Assembly (NCBI GenBank): GCA_009922615.1
Contig: RFVF01000039.1
Coordinates: 1 to 42,308 of the forward strand
Length of the DNA: 42,308 bases
Reading direction: 5' to 3'
From: Pseudomonadota bacterium
GTDB lineage: Bacteria > Verrucomicrobiota > Verrucomicrobiia > Limisphaerales > SXTU01
The first letter of the stretch is position 1. The number at the start of each line of letters is the position of its first letter. Under the pieces are notes generated by a model. It was not told the DNA's origin. It saw only the letters and a list, made by a program, of their open reading frames with translations, and searched no databases. The position numbers and the translations under genes are program-made. Below, one piece after another: positions 1 to 7,501 of this stretch.

Positions 1-70
1 GCTCAGGGGCGTCAATCATTGGTTGCGGTTGGCTAAAGTTATCAGGCGCTGAGGCTTCTTTTCCGCTCAT
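1..70 (-). CDS. Possible 5' end of a gene running off the left edge (unidentified)
   Basis: Reading leftwards from an ATG at 70, the frame stays open for 23 codons to the window edge (peptide starts MSGKEASAPDNF). The stretch is Ser/Pro/Gln-rich and too short to assign to a family. Third codon positions are not clearly GC-rich, unlike the neighbours, so the frame may be spurious. If real, its leader is the 71-359 interval. Confidence 0.22.
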   Translation of the reverse strand, partial: MSGKEASAPDNFSQPQPMIDAPE

Positions 71-359
71 GGCCGCACCATACAGCCAGACCGAATCAGA
101 CACCAAGGCTCCTCTCGCTGGTGGAGTTTCCCGCTTGTTGCTACCTCGCGGAACACCCCATCGGTTGGGGAGCGGGGGTGAGGCTAGCACTAGCCATTGT
201 GGCGGCAAGCAGTTTTTGAAAAAAAGTTATCCTTGAGTTATTCGCTGCAAAAAACGCGAAAAGACAGGGGCCCGAGCCGATTTGTGGACAGCCGCGAAAG
301 CCCGTTGTGAATAACTGGTGACACCACACCCAAGTGACATTTGCGCCAACACTGGTAAA
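71..359. promoter_or_regulatory. Non-coding interval with AT-rich tract and DnaA-box-like words
   Basis: No convincing gene is seen here. A poly-A/T tract at 211-227 is followed by TTATCC (228-233) and TTATTC (238-243). TGTGGACA lies at 283-290 and TGTGAATAA at 306-314. The last matches the reverse complement of the DnaA-box consensus TTATNCACA exactly; the others are partial. A short CCCCA/TGGGG hairpin sits at 156-170 and a near-palindrome GGCTAGCACTAGCC at about 183-196. The interval could be the leader of the gene at the left edge, or a DnaA-bound region. No function is demonstrated. Confidence 0.25.
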
Positions 360-1070
360 CTACCCTTCCAAAGCCTTCGGCGGCGCTAGGACAAACGAGG
401 CCAGCAACGCCTGGCGTGCCGTGGCTGGTTGACGCAGGAGCGCCACCACGGCCCGGGCATCCGCAGAGCCGAGTTGGTGATGGACCAGCCGAGTAACGGA
501 CAGCTGCTTACCGTGCTTCTCGGTCTGGTCGTCCACGCGCTGCATCCGTGCGGCGACGGCTTCGTGCAGCTGTGATGCGCGTTGATACGCGTGCGTAGAT
601 TGTTCGAGCGTGACGAGCGGCTTGGTTGGCTGAGGCAGGCGATTCAGTCGGGCGTCCTGCCACGGCGTAGGGGCACTTTCCCGAGAGGGCTTCCCCTCAT
701 GGTCAGTCGGAAGCGATTCACGCGGCAGGCCGGCAGGCAACGGAGGAGGAGGCACTCGCCGGACGATGGGTGGAGGCGGAGGCGTTCCTGCTGTGCTGTC
801 AATCGGAGGTTTGTTTTCGAGTAATCGCTTCAACTCCTCTTCCCAGTTGAGGGGTTGATTCGATGGTGCCGTCGTGCCGGGACGACGCGGATACGAAACT
901 TCCTGATCCTCGCCAACCCACGGTTCGCCGTGCTCGCTCTGCTTGTTCCGCTTCTGCCACCAGCTCGTGAGCGCCGAGATGATGACGATGGCCAGCACCA
1001 CATACGGATTATCCGTGATGGCTACGATTGCGTCGCCCACTGCAAATAATGAGAAGAAAAGCTGGCTCAT
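360..1070 (-). CDS. Membrane-anchored proline-rich protein, last gene of the nfeD-floA operon
   Basis: This 236-residue protein has no family I recognise with certainty. It begins with a hydrophobic N-terminus and one clear membrane segment (about residues 20-38, ending in WWQKRNK). A positively charged cytoplasmic stretch, a disordered Pro-rich linker (about 95-135, with PPPPP runs) and a predicted helical C-terminus (about 155-236) follow. Its ATG overlaps the TGA of the upstream 48-codon gene (ATGA), so the two are probably translationally coupled, and it closes the operon nfeD, floA, small membrane protein, this gene. The architecture of one anchor, a flexible linker and a C-terminal helical module suggests an accessory factor of FloA membrane microdomains. 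That role is inferred only from gene order. Confidence 0.8.
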   Translation of the reverse strand: MSQLFFSLFAVGDAIVAITDNPYVVLAIVIISALTSWWQKRNKQSEHGEPWVGEDQEVSYPRRPGTTAPSNQPLNWEEELKRLLENKPPIDSTAGTPPPPPIVRRVPPPPLPAGLPRESLPTDHEGKPSRESAPTPWQDARLNRLPQPTKPLVTLEQSTHAYQRASQLHEAVAARMQRVDDQTEKHGKQLSVTRLVHHQLGSADARAVVALLRQPATARQALLASFVLAPPKALEG

Positions 1071-1213
1071 GAGTTTCCTCCCTCAGTCAAACCGCCGCCG
1101 TCCGCTTCTCCTTCCCGCCGCCGCTGACAGTCGTGATTCGTCCAAAACGCGACCACGGACACCACTCCGCTCGCAAACAAATACAACGCCAGACTGAGGA
1201 AGAGCAGGTCCAT
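1067..1213 (-). CDS. 48-residue single-span membrane peptide between floA and the proline-rich gene
   Basis: A short reading frame starts at ATG 1213, four bases after the floA stop, and ends in a TGA that overlaps the ATG of the next gene. The peptide begins MDLLFLSLALYLFASG, continues as a hydrophobic helix to about residue 24 (VVSVVAFW), and ends in a charged Arg/Glu then Gly-rich tail. The tight packing on both sides (3-bp gap upstream, ATGA overlap downstream) is the main evidence that it is a real gene. It probably sits in the inner membrane with FloA and NfeD. No homologous family is recognised, so its function is unknown. Confidence 0.6.
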   Translation of the reverse strand: MDLLFLSLALYLFASGVVSVVAFWTNHDCQRRREGEADGGGLTEGGNS

Positions 1214-1216
1214 GGT

Positions 1217-2266
1217 TCACGACTTCACCTGCGGCGTCGCACCCGCGGTGGCAATGCTCTCGCGCATGCCAGTGTCGGCCTGCATATTCTTCATCTTGTA
1301 GTAGTCCATCACACCAAGGTTGCCATTGCGAAACGCCTCGGCCATCGCGAGCGGCACTTGCGCCTCGGCCTCGACGACGCGCGCGCGCATCTCGGACACG
1401 CGGGCGACCATTTCCTGCTCGGTGGCCACGGCGGCGGCGCGACGCACTTCGGCCTGCGCCTGCGCGATGAGCTTGTTCGCCTCAGCCTGTTCGGCCTGCA
1501 ATTTCGCGCCGACGTTTTCGCCCACATCCACGTCCGCAATGTCGATCGAAAGGATTTCAAACGCAGTGCCGGAATCGAGACCCTTCTCCAGCACGGTCTT
1601 GGAGATGCGGTCGGGATTCTCGAGCACGGCCTTGTAACTCTCCGAGGAGCCGATGGTCGTCACGATGCCTTCACCGACGCGCGCGATGATCGTCTCCTCC
1701 GTCGCACCGCCGACGAAGCGGTCGAGGTTCGTGCGCACGGTCACGCGGGCCTTCACCTTGACGGCGATGCCGTCCTTGGCCACGGCGTCAATCGTCACCT
1801 TGCCGGACGAGGCGGCGGGGCAGTCGATGACCTTGGGGTTCACGGAGGTTTTCACGGCTTCCAGCACGGTCTTGCCGGTGCCCTTGGTCGCGAGGTCGAT
1901 GGCGCAACTGCGATCAAAATCCAGATGAATGCCGGCCTTCTTCGCGGCGATCAGCGCCTGCACGACGGCCTCGATGTTGCCACCGGCGAGGTAATGCGTG
2001 GAAAGATCGTCAATGGTGATGGGAATGCCGGACTTCACCGCCGTGATGCGCGTGTCCACGATGAGTCCCACGGGCACGCTGCGCAGCTTAAGCGCAATGA
2101 GCTCGGTGAAAGTAACCTTCGCGCCGCTGAAGAGCGCGCGAATGTAGATCATGCCGAAGTTCAGCACGATGATGGCGCCGATGAAGCAGGCCAGGACGAC
2201 GATGCCGGTAAGCAAGAGCGAACCGCCACCGCTGAACGTTTGTGCGAGGAGTAGTGAGTTTTCCAT
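1217..2266 (-). CDS. floA: Flotillin-like protein FloA (UPF0365)
   Basis: FloA is a bacterial flotillin-like scaffold that organises functional membrane microdomains. The protein has an N-terminal membrane hairpin (about residues 15-40), then the SPFH-like region with the typical segments [15 protein letters not shown] and [18 protein letters not shown]. It ends in the Ala/Glu-rich helical tail ([19 protein letters not shown]) expected for oligomerisation. At 349 residues it is close to the usual ~330. Two starts are possible: ATG 2299, which overlaps the nfeD stop as ATGA, and ATG 2266, which gives the shorter N-terminus MENSLLLAQ and is chosen here. It lies directly downstream of nfeD, the classic partner, and upstream of two small membrane genes. 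Confidence 0.95.
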   Translation of the reverse strand: MENSLLLAQTFSGGGSLLLTGIVVLACFIGAIIVLNFGMIYIRALFSGAKVTFTELIALKLRSVPVGLIVDTRITAVKSGIPITIDDLSTHYLAGGNIEAVVQALIAAKKAGIHLDFDRSCAIDLATKGTGKTVLEAVKTSVNPKVIDCPAASSGKVTIDAVAKDGIAVKVKARVTVRTNLDRFVGGATEETIIARVGEGIVTTIGSSESYKAVLENPDRISKTVLEKGLDSGTAFEILSIDIADVDVGENVGAKLQAEQAEANKLIAQAQAEVRRAAAVATEQEMVARVSEMRARVVEAEAQVPLAMAEAFRNGNLGVMDYYKMKNMQADTGMRESIATAGATPQVKS

Positions 2267-2295
2267 AGAGTGTGGGTGAGATACCAAATCCGAAA

Positions 2296-2856
2296 TCATT
2301 GTTGCCGAACGACCACGCGCGCGCCTTCGACGGCGATGACCTTCACCGCCGCTCCGCGTTCGATCAGCGCGCCCTCGGACACGACATCCAGGCGCTGGCC
2401 GCCAATAACCGCCACCCCCGAGGGCCGCAGCGCCGTGTGCGCCACGCCAGACTGGCCGACAAGCTCTGGCCGCTCCGTGCCCAACTCACCGACCGTGCCG
2501 TGCGAGGTATAAAGGCGGGCGAAACGGCTGTCGGGAAAGTATTTCAGCCAAAGCAAAAAGCCGATCAGCAACGCCACCATTGTGCCGAGGAGAATCCAGT
2601 TGCCCACTGTTGTGCCGAATTCCTGGTAACCCGCCGCCACGCCGGCCATCAGCGACAGCACGCCAAGCAGGCCGGCGATCATGCCCGGCAAAACCGTTTC
2701 CGCCAGCAACAGCACCGCGCCCACCAGCAGCAGGGTGATAACAAGGACCATGGCGGCGAGACTAGGCGCAGCGTCCGCGAGGGCCAAGTGGAATTCCTGA
2801 ATGAGATTTGTAGCGAGCGGATGAAAAAAGCGCTCGGTGCGCAAGGGAGGCGCCAT
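2296..2856 (-). CDS. NfeD-family membrane protein
   Basis: NfeD-like proteins partner flotillins and carry a C-terminal OB-fold. Several hydrophobic helices occupy about residues 35-115, followed by a soluble OB domain (about 125-186). That domain contains the family signature [20 protein letters not shown] and ends in [10 protein letters not shown]. There is no ClpP-like serine protease domain, so this is the short NfeD form. ATG 2856 is used; a TTG 18 bp upstream (2874) and an internal ATG near 2751 are alternatives. Its stop overlaps the first potential floA start, supporting co-transcription and coupling with floA. Confidence 0.92.
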   Translation of the reverse strand: MAPPLRTERFFHPLATNLIQEFHLALADAAPSLAAMVLVITLLLVGAVLLLAETVLPGMIAGLLGVLSLMAGVAAGYQEFGTTVGNWILLGTMVALLIGFLLWLKYFPDSRFARLYTSHGTVGELGTERPELVGQSGVAHTALRPSGVAVIGGQRLDVVSEGALIERGAAVKVIAVEGARVVVRQQ

Positions 2857-2902
2857 GCGCCCGGCTACAGCCAAATACCAATCAACAATGACTTCTTCCG
2901 TT

Positions 2903-4219
2903 TCACATCCCCGGCAACGGCCGCCCCGGCATCGGCGCTGGCGGCTCCTGCCAGGTGAAGGTTGGCTCGTAACGGATCGCCAAGTGCGGCGTCGCCAGCC
3001 GCACGCCGCCTTGCCGCCGCGACTCGAACGCCGCCGCCAGCACGCCTGTGGTCAACAGCGTGCGCTCCGCCGGCCACGTCGGCCGACTGGTGTAAATCAT
3101 CTTCTCGATCCCTTGCAGCAGGAACGCAAAGTGCCCCAGCGGCCGCGCCTCCTGCGTCCAAAATGACGTCGCGGGGATTTCCTTCCGCCCCGCTTCGCCC
3201 CACGCGACGATCCACTCGTTGTGCCCGTCCTTCGCATCATGGATCATTGTCGCCTTGAAGCCGTCGGCATAATCGATGAAGAACGCGGCCGGACTTTTGA
3301 CCTGCTCGATGAACGGCTTCTTGAACCGCGCCTTGTTTTCCCGGGCCTCCACGGCGGCGTGCAAAATCTCCTGGCTGAAACGCCCCTTGCGCATTTCGTC
3401 CCACACTTCCGGGCCTTGCATGAACTGCACCGCCGCGACGCCGCTCTCGCCGCCGCGACGCCGCTCGACCAGGCATTGCAACGCCTCCAGCCCGTGAAAG
3501 CCGTAGCCCTCCAGCGGGCCATACGAGAGCGCCACCGCCTCAGTCGCCCGCGCGCCCAACTTCATCTCCACCGCCGGATGCCGCCAGAGCCCAGGCAACG
3601 ACGAGCCTGCCATGAACGGCACGTTCAACTCGCGCGCCGTGTCATACATCCACTTCGCATCGGCCCAGTTCCAGGCGAGGTGCTTGTCGGAAAAAACCGG
3701 CACGCTACGGCCTGACTTGCGGAAGACCGCCGCCGTCTCCTCGAAGAACCGCCGCCGCGGATACATGATCTGGCCTGTGTCGGACAACGGATACTTTCCG
3801 TGCTCGCCGATCAACAACACCCCGTCCACCGCGAGTGAATTGCCCCCGAGCGTGAGTGCCTGCTCGATGCTTGAGGCCAGCAGGAAGCCATGCTCTTTTG
3901 CCAGCCGCTCGCTTGTATCGCGCTCCGGCTTTTGGTCCACATACACGCTGGCCAGCTTGAGCTGCGGCCAGCCCTGGCCCGGCGGCCACGCGCCTTTGCC
4001 GTCCATGGAATGGCTGTGAATCATGCGGCTCGCCAACACATCCGCGTGCGAGTTGTGGACATACTCCGTCACGATCGCGGCCACGCGCTTGAGCGGTGTG
4101 GCCGCAGCCGGCGCGAAGTGCGCGCCCGCCGCCAGCGCCAGGCCGCCCACGAATTCGCGCCGCGACCACGCTGGCGTCTGGATTACGTCGGAGCTGGCCG
4201 GCCGGGAAGTGGTTTGCAC
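2903..4219 (-). CDS. Tat-exported protein of unknown function (PVC-type family)
   Basis: The N-terminus carries a twin-arginine signal (SRREFVGGLALAAGAHF) followed by an Ala-rich cleavage region, so the product is probably exported folded. The mature protein of roughly 400 residues begins KRVAAIVTEYVHNSHADV and includes GVLLIGEHGKYPLSDTGQ and GLWRHPAVEMKLGA. I recall similar proteins from planctomycete and verrucomicrobial genomes, annotated only as hypothetical. The start is uncertain. ATG 4318 would overlap the start codon of the divergent LOG gene and leave no promoter space, so GTG 4219 is preferred; it leaves 93 bp between them. Two 16-bp direct copies 20 bp apart (3431-3446, 3451-3466) lie inside the gene. 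It precedes nfeD by 46 bp on the same strand, so it may share its transcript. Confidence 0.8.
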   Translation of the reverse strand: MQTTSRPASSDVIQTPAWSRREFVGGLALAAGAHFAPAAATPLKRVAAIVTEYVHNSHADVLASRMIHSHSMDGKGAWPPGQGWPQLKLASVYVDQKPERDTSERLAKEHGFLLASSIEQALTLGGNSLAVDGVLLIGEHGKYPLSDTGQIMYPRRRFFEETAAVFRKSGRSVPVFSDKHLAWNWADAKWMYDTARELNVPFMAGSSLPGLWRHPAVEMKLGARATEAVALSYGPLEGYGFHGLEALQCLVERRRGGESGVAAVQFMQGPEVWDEMRKGRFSQEILHAAVEARENKARFKKPFIEQVKSPAAFFIDYADGFKATMIHDAKDGHNEWIVAWGEAGRKEIPATSFWTQEARPLGHFAFLLQGIEKMIYTSRPTWPAERTLLTTGVLAAAFESRRQGGVRLATPHLAIRYEPTFTWQEPPAPMPGRPLPGM

Positions 4220-4312
4220 GGGCAGTGGACGCGCGCGGAAATGCACTTCTTGAAACAAAGTGGTGGCAACGACGCGCTCGACTTCGCCCGTGCACCTTCC
4301 TAGCGTTGGCCC

Positions 4313-4999
4313 GTGCATCATCCGCAACACCACAATGGGTTCGTCCGTGAAGACCCATGGCGCATTTTCCGCATCATGGCCGAGTTCGTGGACTCGTTCG
4401 AGACGCTCTCCCACCTGGGGCCGTCCGTGACCGTCTTCGGTTCCGCGCGCACGAAGCCGACGGACCCTTACTACAAAGCCGCCGTCGCCATCTCGCGCGG
4501 CCTCGCGAAACACCACCTCGCTATCATCACCGGCGGCGGACCGGGCATCATGGAGGCAGCGAACCGCGGTGCCGCCGAGGCGAAAGGCAAATCCGTGGGC
4601 CTGAACATCGAGCTGCCGTTCGAGCAGAAGGGCAACCGCTACGCCAACGTCCCTGTCAACTTTCACTACTTCTTTTCGCGCAAGGTCTGCTTCGTGAAAT
4701 ACAGCATGGGCTTTGTCTTCATGCCCGGCGGCTTCGGCACGCTCGACGAATTCTTCGAGGTCGTGACGCTCGTGCAAACCCAGCGTATCTCGCAATTCCC
4801 GCTCATTTGCTTCGGCACAGACTACTGGGGCGGCCTGCTCAAGTGGGCCAAGACCTCGCTCGACAAGGCCGGCTACATCAGCCCCGGCGATCTCGACCTC
4901 ATCACACTCACCGACGATCCCGACGAAGTGGTCAACCAAATCCTCGACTACAAACGCCGCATCGGCCCGCCGGAGAGCGTGCCGCCGGCGTTCGCCTAA
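4313..4999 (+). CDS. LOG-family protein (lysine decarboxylase-like, TIGR00730 type)
   Basis: LOG-family enzymes are Rossmann-fold nucleotide 5'-monophosphate phosphoribohydrolases; many bacterial members are of unproven substrate. Both signature motifs are present: GGGPGIMEA (residues 74-82) and PGGFGTLDE (138-146). The start is decided by the sequence: an in-frame TAG at 4301-4303 and the family-typical segment PWRIFRIMAEF near residue 15 leave GTG 4313 as the only standard start that keeps the conserved N-terminus. The product is 228 residues. It is transcribed divergently from the Tat-exported protein and is followed by the repeat-flanked M16 peptidase gene. Old 'lysine decarboxylase' labels for this family should not be taken literally. 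Confidence 0.93.
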   Translation: MHHPQHHNGFVREDPWRIFRIMAEFVDSFETLSHLGPSVTVFGSARTKPTDPYYKAAVAISRGLAKHHLAIITGGGPGIMEAANRGAAEAKGKSVGLNIELPFEQKGNRYANVPVNFHYFFSRKVCFVKYSMGFVFMPGGFGTLDEFFEVVTLVQTQRISQFPLICFGTDYWGGLLKWAKTSLDKAGYISPGDLDLITLTDDPDEVVNQILDYKRRIGPPESVPPAFA

Positions 5000-5004
5000 A
5001 TCCC

Positions 5005-5101
5005 CTCCTGCTTGTAATCCTAATCTTGATCCTGCTCCTCCTCGGGCCGTATTCCACCCGGAAAGCTGGAGCAGGATTAGGATTAAGATTAGGAGCAGGA
5101 G
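5005..5101. repeat. Inverted repeat built from GGATTA-like hexamers, containing the M16 peptidase RBS
   Basis: Two 34-nt imperfect complementary arms (5005-5038 and 5068-5101) are separated by 29 nt. Each arm consists of hexamer units of the GGATTA/GGAGCA type. The right arm reads GGAGCA, GGATTA, GGATTA, AGATTA, GGAGCA, GGAG; the left arm is a similar series on the other strand. The purine strand is also nearly mirror-symmetric. The only good Shine-Dalgarno of the next gene (GGAG at 5098-5101, 9 nt before ATG 5111) lies at the end of the right arm and would be paired if the mRNA folded. Confidence 0.85.
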
Positions 5102-5110
5102 AAACCGACC

Positions 5111-6397
5111 ATGCCCCAACTCACGCGCCTCCCCAACGGCCTGACCATCGCCACCGCGGAAATGCCGAACATGGCGAGCGTCTGCCTCGGCGTCTGGGTG
5201 GAGGTGGGCTCACGCTATGAAAACGACGCCCAAGCCGGGGCCTCGCATTTCATCGAACACCTGCTGTTCAAAGGCACTCGGCAGCGCACCGCGCGGCAGA
5301 TTTCCGAGGCGGTGGAAGGCTTGGGCGGCTACCTCAACGCCTACACCAGCGAAGACCACACCTGCTTCTATGCGAAGGCGCGGGCCGATCGTTTCCCGGA
5401 TTTGCTGGATGTGTTGATGGACATGTTTCTGAACTCACGGTTCGCCCCGGCGGACATCGCGAAGGAACGTGAAGTTATCAAGGAAGAACGGGCGAGCTAC
5501 CAAGACCAGCCACAACATCTCGTGCAGGAGCTGCTCAACGAAACGCTCTGGCCCGGCCACCCGCTGGGCCGTGCGATCGAAGGCACACCGCGCTCACTCG
5601 ACGGCTTGAACCGCGCGCGGCTCGTGGGTTTCTTCCGAGCCAACTATGTCGCCACAAATACCTATATCGTCGCGGCGGGCAACGTCACCCACGCGGAAGT
5701 GGTGAAGGCCATCGCCCCCTACGCGAAACGTTTTCCCACTGGCCCGAGCGTGGTTTGCGAACCGATCGGCAAGGCAGGCGAGACGCCTGCCCCACCACGA
5801 CCTCGCCTCCGCCTGCGCACCAAAGCCACCGAGCAAACCCAGCTTGCCCTCGGCATCCGCGCCGTATCACGCCACGACGAGCGCCGCTTCGCCCTGCGCG
5901 TGCTCAACGCGCTGCTGGGCGAGAGCATGAGTTCGCGCCTTTTCCAAAGTCTCCGCGAGGATCGCGGCATTGCCTACGATGTCCATAGTTCGTTGAGCTC
6001 CTTCGCTGATTGCGGTGACTTGTCCATCTACGCTGGCGTGGAGGTGGACAAGCTGGAGAAAGTGCTGCGGCTGATCGTGAAGGAGCTGCGCCAGCTCTCA
6101 ACAAAGCGTCCCGCCGCCGGTGAAGTTCGCCGTGCGCGCGACTATGTGATCGGCCAATTCGACCTTGCGCTGGAAGGGACCGAGGCGCACATGACGTGGC
6201 TGGGGGAGCAGTTGGTGAACCACGGGCAACTCATACCTGCCGCCACCACCCGCGAACGACTCGCGGCCGTCACCCCCGCAGAAATTTGCCGGGCCTGTGC
6301 CGACTGCCTGCAAGCCGGCGGCACGAGCCTGGCCCTCGTGTCACCGCTGCGAAAACTGCCCTTCGATGCGACGGCGCTGCTGGGGCGGCTAGCCTGA
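5111..6397 (+). CDS. M16-family (insulinase/processing-peptidase-like) zinc metallopeptidase
   Basis: M16 peptidases are inverted zincins that degrade peptides or process precursors. The inverted zinc motif HFIEH (residues 46-50) is present, with the downstream acidic cluster KEREVIKEE (about 118-126) that supplies the third ligand. The second half contains the C-terminal M16 repeat with the usual SMSSRLFQSLREDRGIAYDV region (about residues 275-294). Its 428 residues match single-chain bacterial M16B enzymes. ATG 5111 is preceded by GGAG at a 9-nt gap, which supports this start. No signal peptide is apparent, so the enzyme is probably cytoplasmic. An in-frame palindrome at 5773-5791 lies in the interdomain linker. 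The gene converges on the sigma-factor gene with a 6-bp gap. Confidence 0.95.
   Translation: MPQLTRLPNGLTIATAEMPNMASVCLGVWVEVGSRYENDAQAGASHFIEHLLFKGTRQRTARQISEAVEGLGGYLNAYTSEDHTCFYAKARADRFPDLLDVLMDMFLNSRFAPADIAKEREVIKEERASYQDQPQHLVQELLNETLWPGHPLGRAIEGTPRSLDGLNRARLVGFFRANYVATNTYIVAAGNVTHAEVVKAIAPYAKRFPTGPSVVCEPIGKAGETPAPPRPRLRLRTKATEQTQLALGIRAVSRHDERRFALRVLNALLGESMSSRLFQSLREDRGIAYDVHSSLSSFADCGDLSIYAGVEVDKLEKVLRLIVKELRQLSTKRPAAGEVRRARDYVIGQFDLALEGTEAHMTWLGEQLVNHGQLIPAATTRERLAAVTPAEICRACADCLQAGGTSLALVSPLRKLPFDATALLGRLA
5773..5791. repeat. Intragenic palindrome in the M16 peptidase linker
   Basis: GGCAGGCG-AGA-CGCCTGCC is a perfect 8-bp stem with a 3-nt loop. It encodes about residues 221-227 (KAGETPA) at the junction of the two M16 domains, followed by a Pro-rich stretch. 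The combination of perfect palindrome and linker position suggests a small mobile palindromic repeat accommodated in frame. Confidence 0.6.
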
Positions 6398-6403
6398 ACC
6401 GCG

Positions 6404-7468
6404 TCACGCCGCTTCCGGCAGGGCTTCGCGCTGGATCATCATCACGCGCAACTTCTGGAGGGCCAAGTTTTGCAACTGGCGAATCCGCTCGCGCGTGACG
6501 CCAAACCGCCTGCCGATCTGACGCAACGTGATTTTGCTGTCCGAGTCCTCCAGGCCAAAGCGCTGCTTGAGGATCGCCACCTCGCGCTCCGGGAGCTTGT
6601 GGAGCAGCTCCGCCACCGTCTCGCGCACGGTCTGCTTTTCCAGATCTTCGTATGGCGTGGTGGCTTGCTGGTCTTCGATCACATCCCCAAGCCGGGTGGA
6701 ATCCGCGTCGGCCCCGATGGGCGCATCAAGCGAAGCGGGACGCACATTGGCATCCCGAATGGCGGCGATACGGCCGGCACTTGTGCCCAACTCGGCCGCC
6801 AGTTCGGCGTTCGTGGGTTCGCGTCCAATTTCCGCCTCGAAGCGCGCGGTGACTTTCTTTATCTCCCAGACCCGTTCCATCGCGTGCACCGGCAGACGGA
6901 TGGTTTTAGACTGGTTCGTCAAGGCGCGCCGGATGGCCTGCTTGATCCACCACGCGCCATAGGTCGAGAGCTTGCCGCCCTTGGCTGGGTCGAAGCGCTC
7001 GACGGCTTTCATCAGGCCAATGTTCCCTTCGTTGATCAGGTCCAGCAGCGGCAGGCCAAGACCTTCGTATTCGCGCGCGATTTTGACCACGAGCCGGAGG
7101 TTCGCTCGGATCATGCGATCCCGGGCGGCATCGTCACCGCGTTTGAGACGCGCGGCCAATTCGATCTCCTCCTGGACGGTCAAGAGCGGCTCCTGCACGG
7201 CATCGCGCATGTAGCGCGAGAGGCTCGTGGGCATCTCCCGATTGTCCACGTGAGGATTGACTGAGTGCGCGTCGGCATCACGCGGCACCAAGGGCGCCAG
7301 TGACACGGCTACCGCAGACGGTTTGGGGATGCGTTTCTGAACTCCACGGCGCGCCGATTGGGCTCGTCGTGTCAGACGCACGGCCGCAGTCAGCCGGGTG
7401 CGCTGGGGCGGGCTTCGCCGAGACGGGTTACGCAGCGATCCAAGGGTGATGCTTCGGTTGCGGGGCAT
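6404..7468 (-). CDS. Sigma-70 family RNA polymerase sigma factor (RpoD/RpoS-like, group 2)
   Basis: The protein directs RNA polymerase to a promoter subset. A basic, low-complexity N-terminal extension (about residues 1-78) precedes region 1.2 (SLSRYMRDAVQEPLLT). Region 2 (RANLRLVVKIAREYEGLG, DLINEGNIGLMKAVERFD, the YGAWWIKQAIRRAL core segment), region 3, and region 4 ending in VTRERIRQLQNLALQKLR follow. It lacks the long region 1.1 and non-conserved region of a housekeeping RpoD, so an alternative factor is likely. ATG 7468 is preferred; GTG 7486 lies 18 bp upstream, and Met-85 of the longer form would remove the extension entirely. The gene has a near-consensus promoter overlapped by CarH-like operator repeats and is divergent from a MerR-B12 regulator. 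This suggests control by cobalamin and light. Confidence 0.95.
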   Translation of the reverse strand: MPRNRSITLGSLRNPSRRSPPQRTRLTAAVRLTRRAQSARRGVQKRIPKPSAVAVSLAPLVPRDADAHSVNPHVDNREMPTSLSRYMRDAVQEPLLTVQEEIELAARLKRGDDAARDRMIRANLRLVVKIAREYEGLGLPLLDLINEGNIGLMKAVERFDPAKGGKLSTYGAWWIKQAIRRALTNQSKTIRLPVHAMERVWEIKKVTARFEAEIGREPTNAELAAELGTSAGRIAAIRDANVRPASLDAPIGADADSTRLGDVIEDQQATTPYEDLEKQTVRETVAELLHKLPEREVAILKQRFGLEDSDSKITLRQIGRRFGVTRERIRQLQNLALQKLRVMMIQREALPEAA

Positions 7469-7501
7469 AGTTTTGATCGTATTCACTGTTGAGTTCGACA
7501 G

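Noticed and set aside
141..329. A 62-codon minus-strand frame in the left intergenic interval
   Set aside because: Irregular codon use, overlaps the AT-rich tract and DnaA-like words, no recognisable protein features.
1133..2254. Long plus-strand open frame antisense to floA
   Set aside because: Shadow of a GC-rich gene: His/Arg/Ala-rich translation without motifs; floA on the other strand is unmistakable.
3431..3466. Two 16-bp direct copies (CGCCGCGACGCCGCTC) 20 bp apart in the Tat-exported gene
   Set aside because: Probably chance or slippage in a GC-rich codon run. Twenty is not a multiple of three, yet the frame is intact on both sides, so there is no sign of a recent event.
4313..4999. 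Lysine decarboxylase
   Set aside because: The PGGxGTxxE and GGGxGIMEA motifs are those of LOG phosphoribohydrolases; no PLP-binding features.
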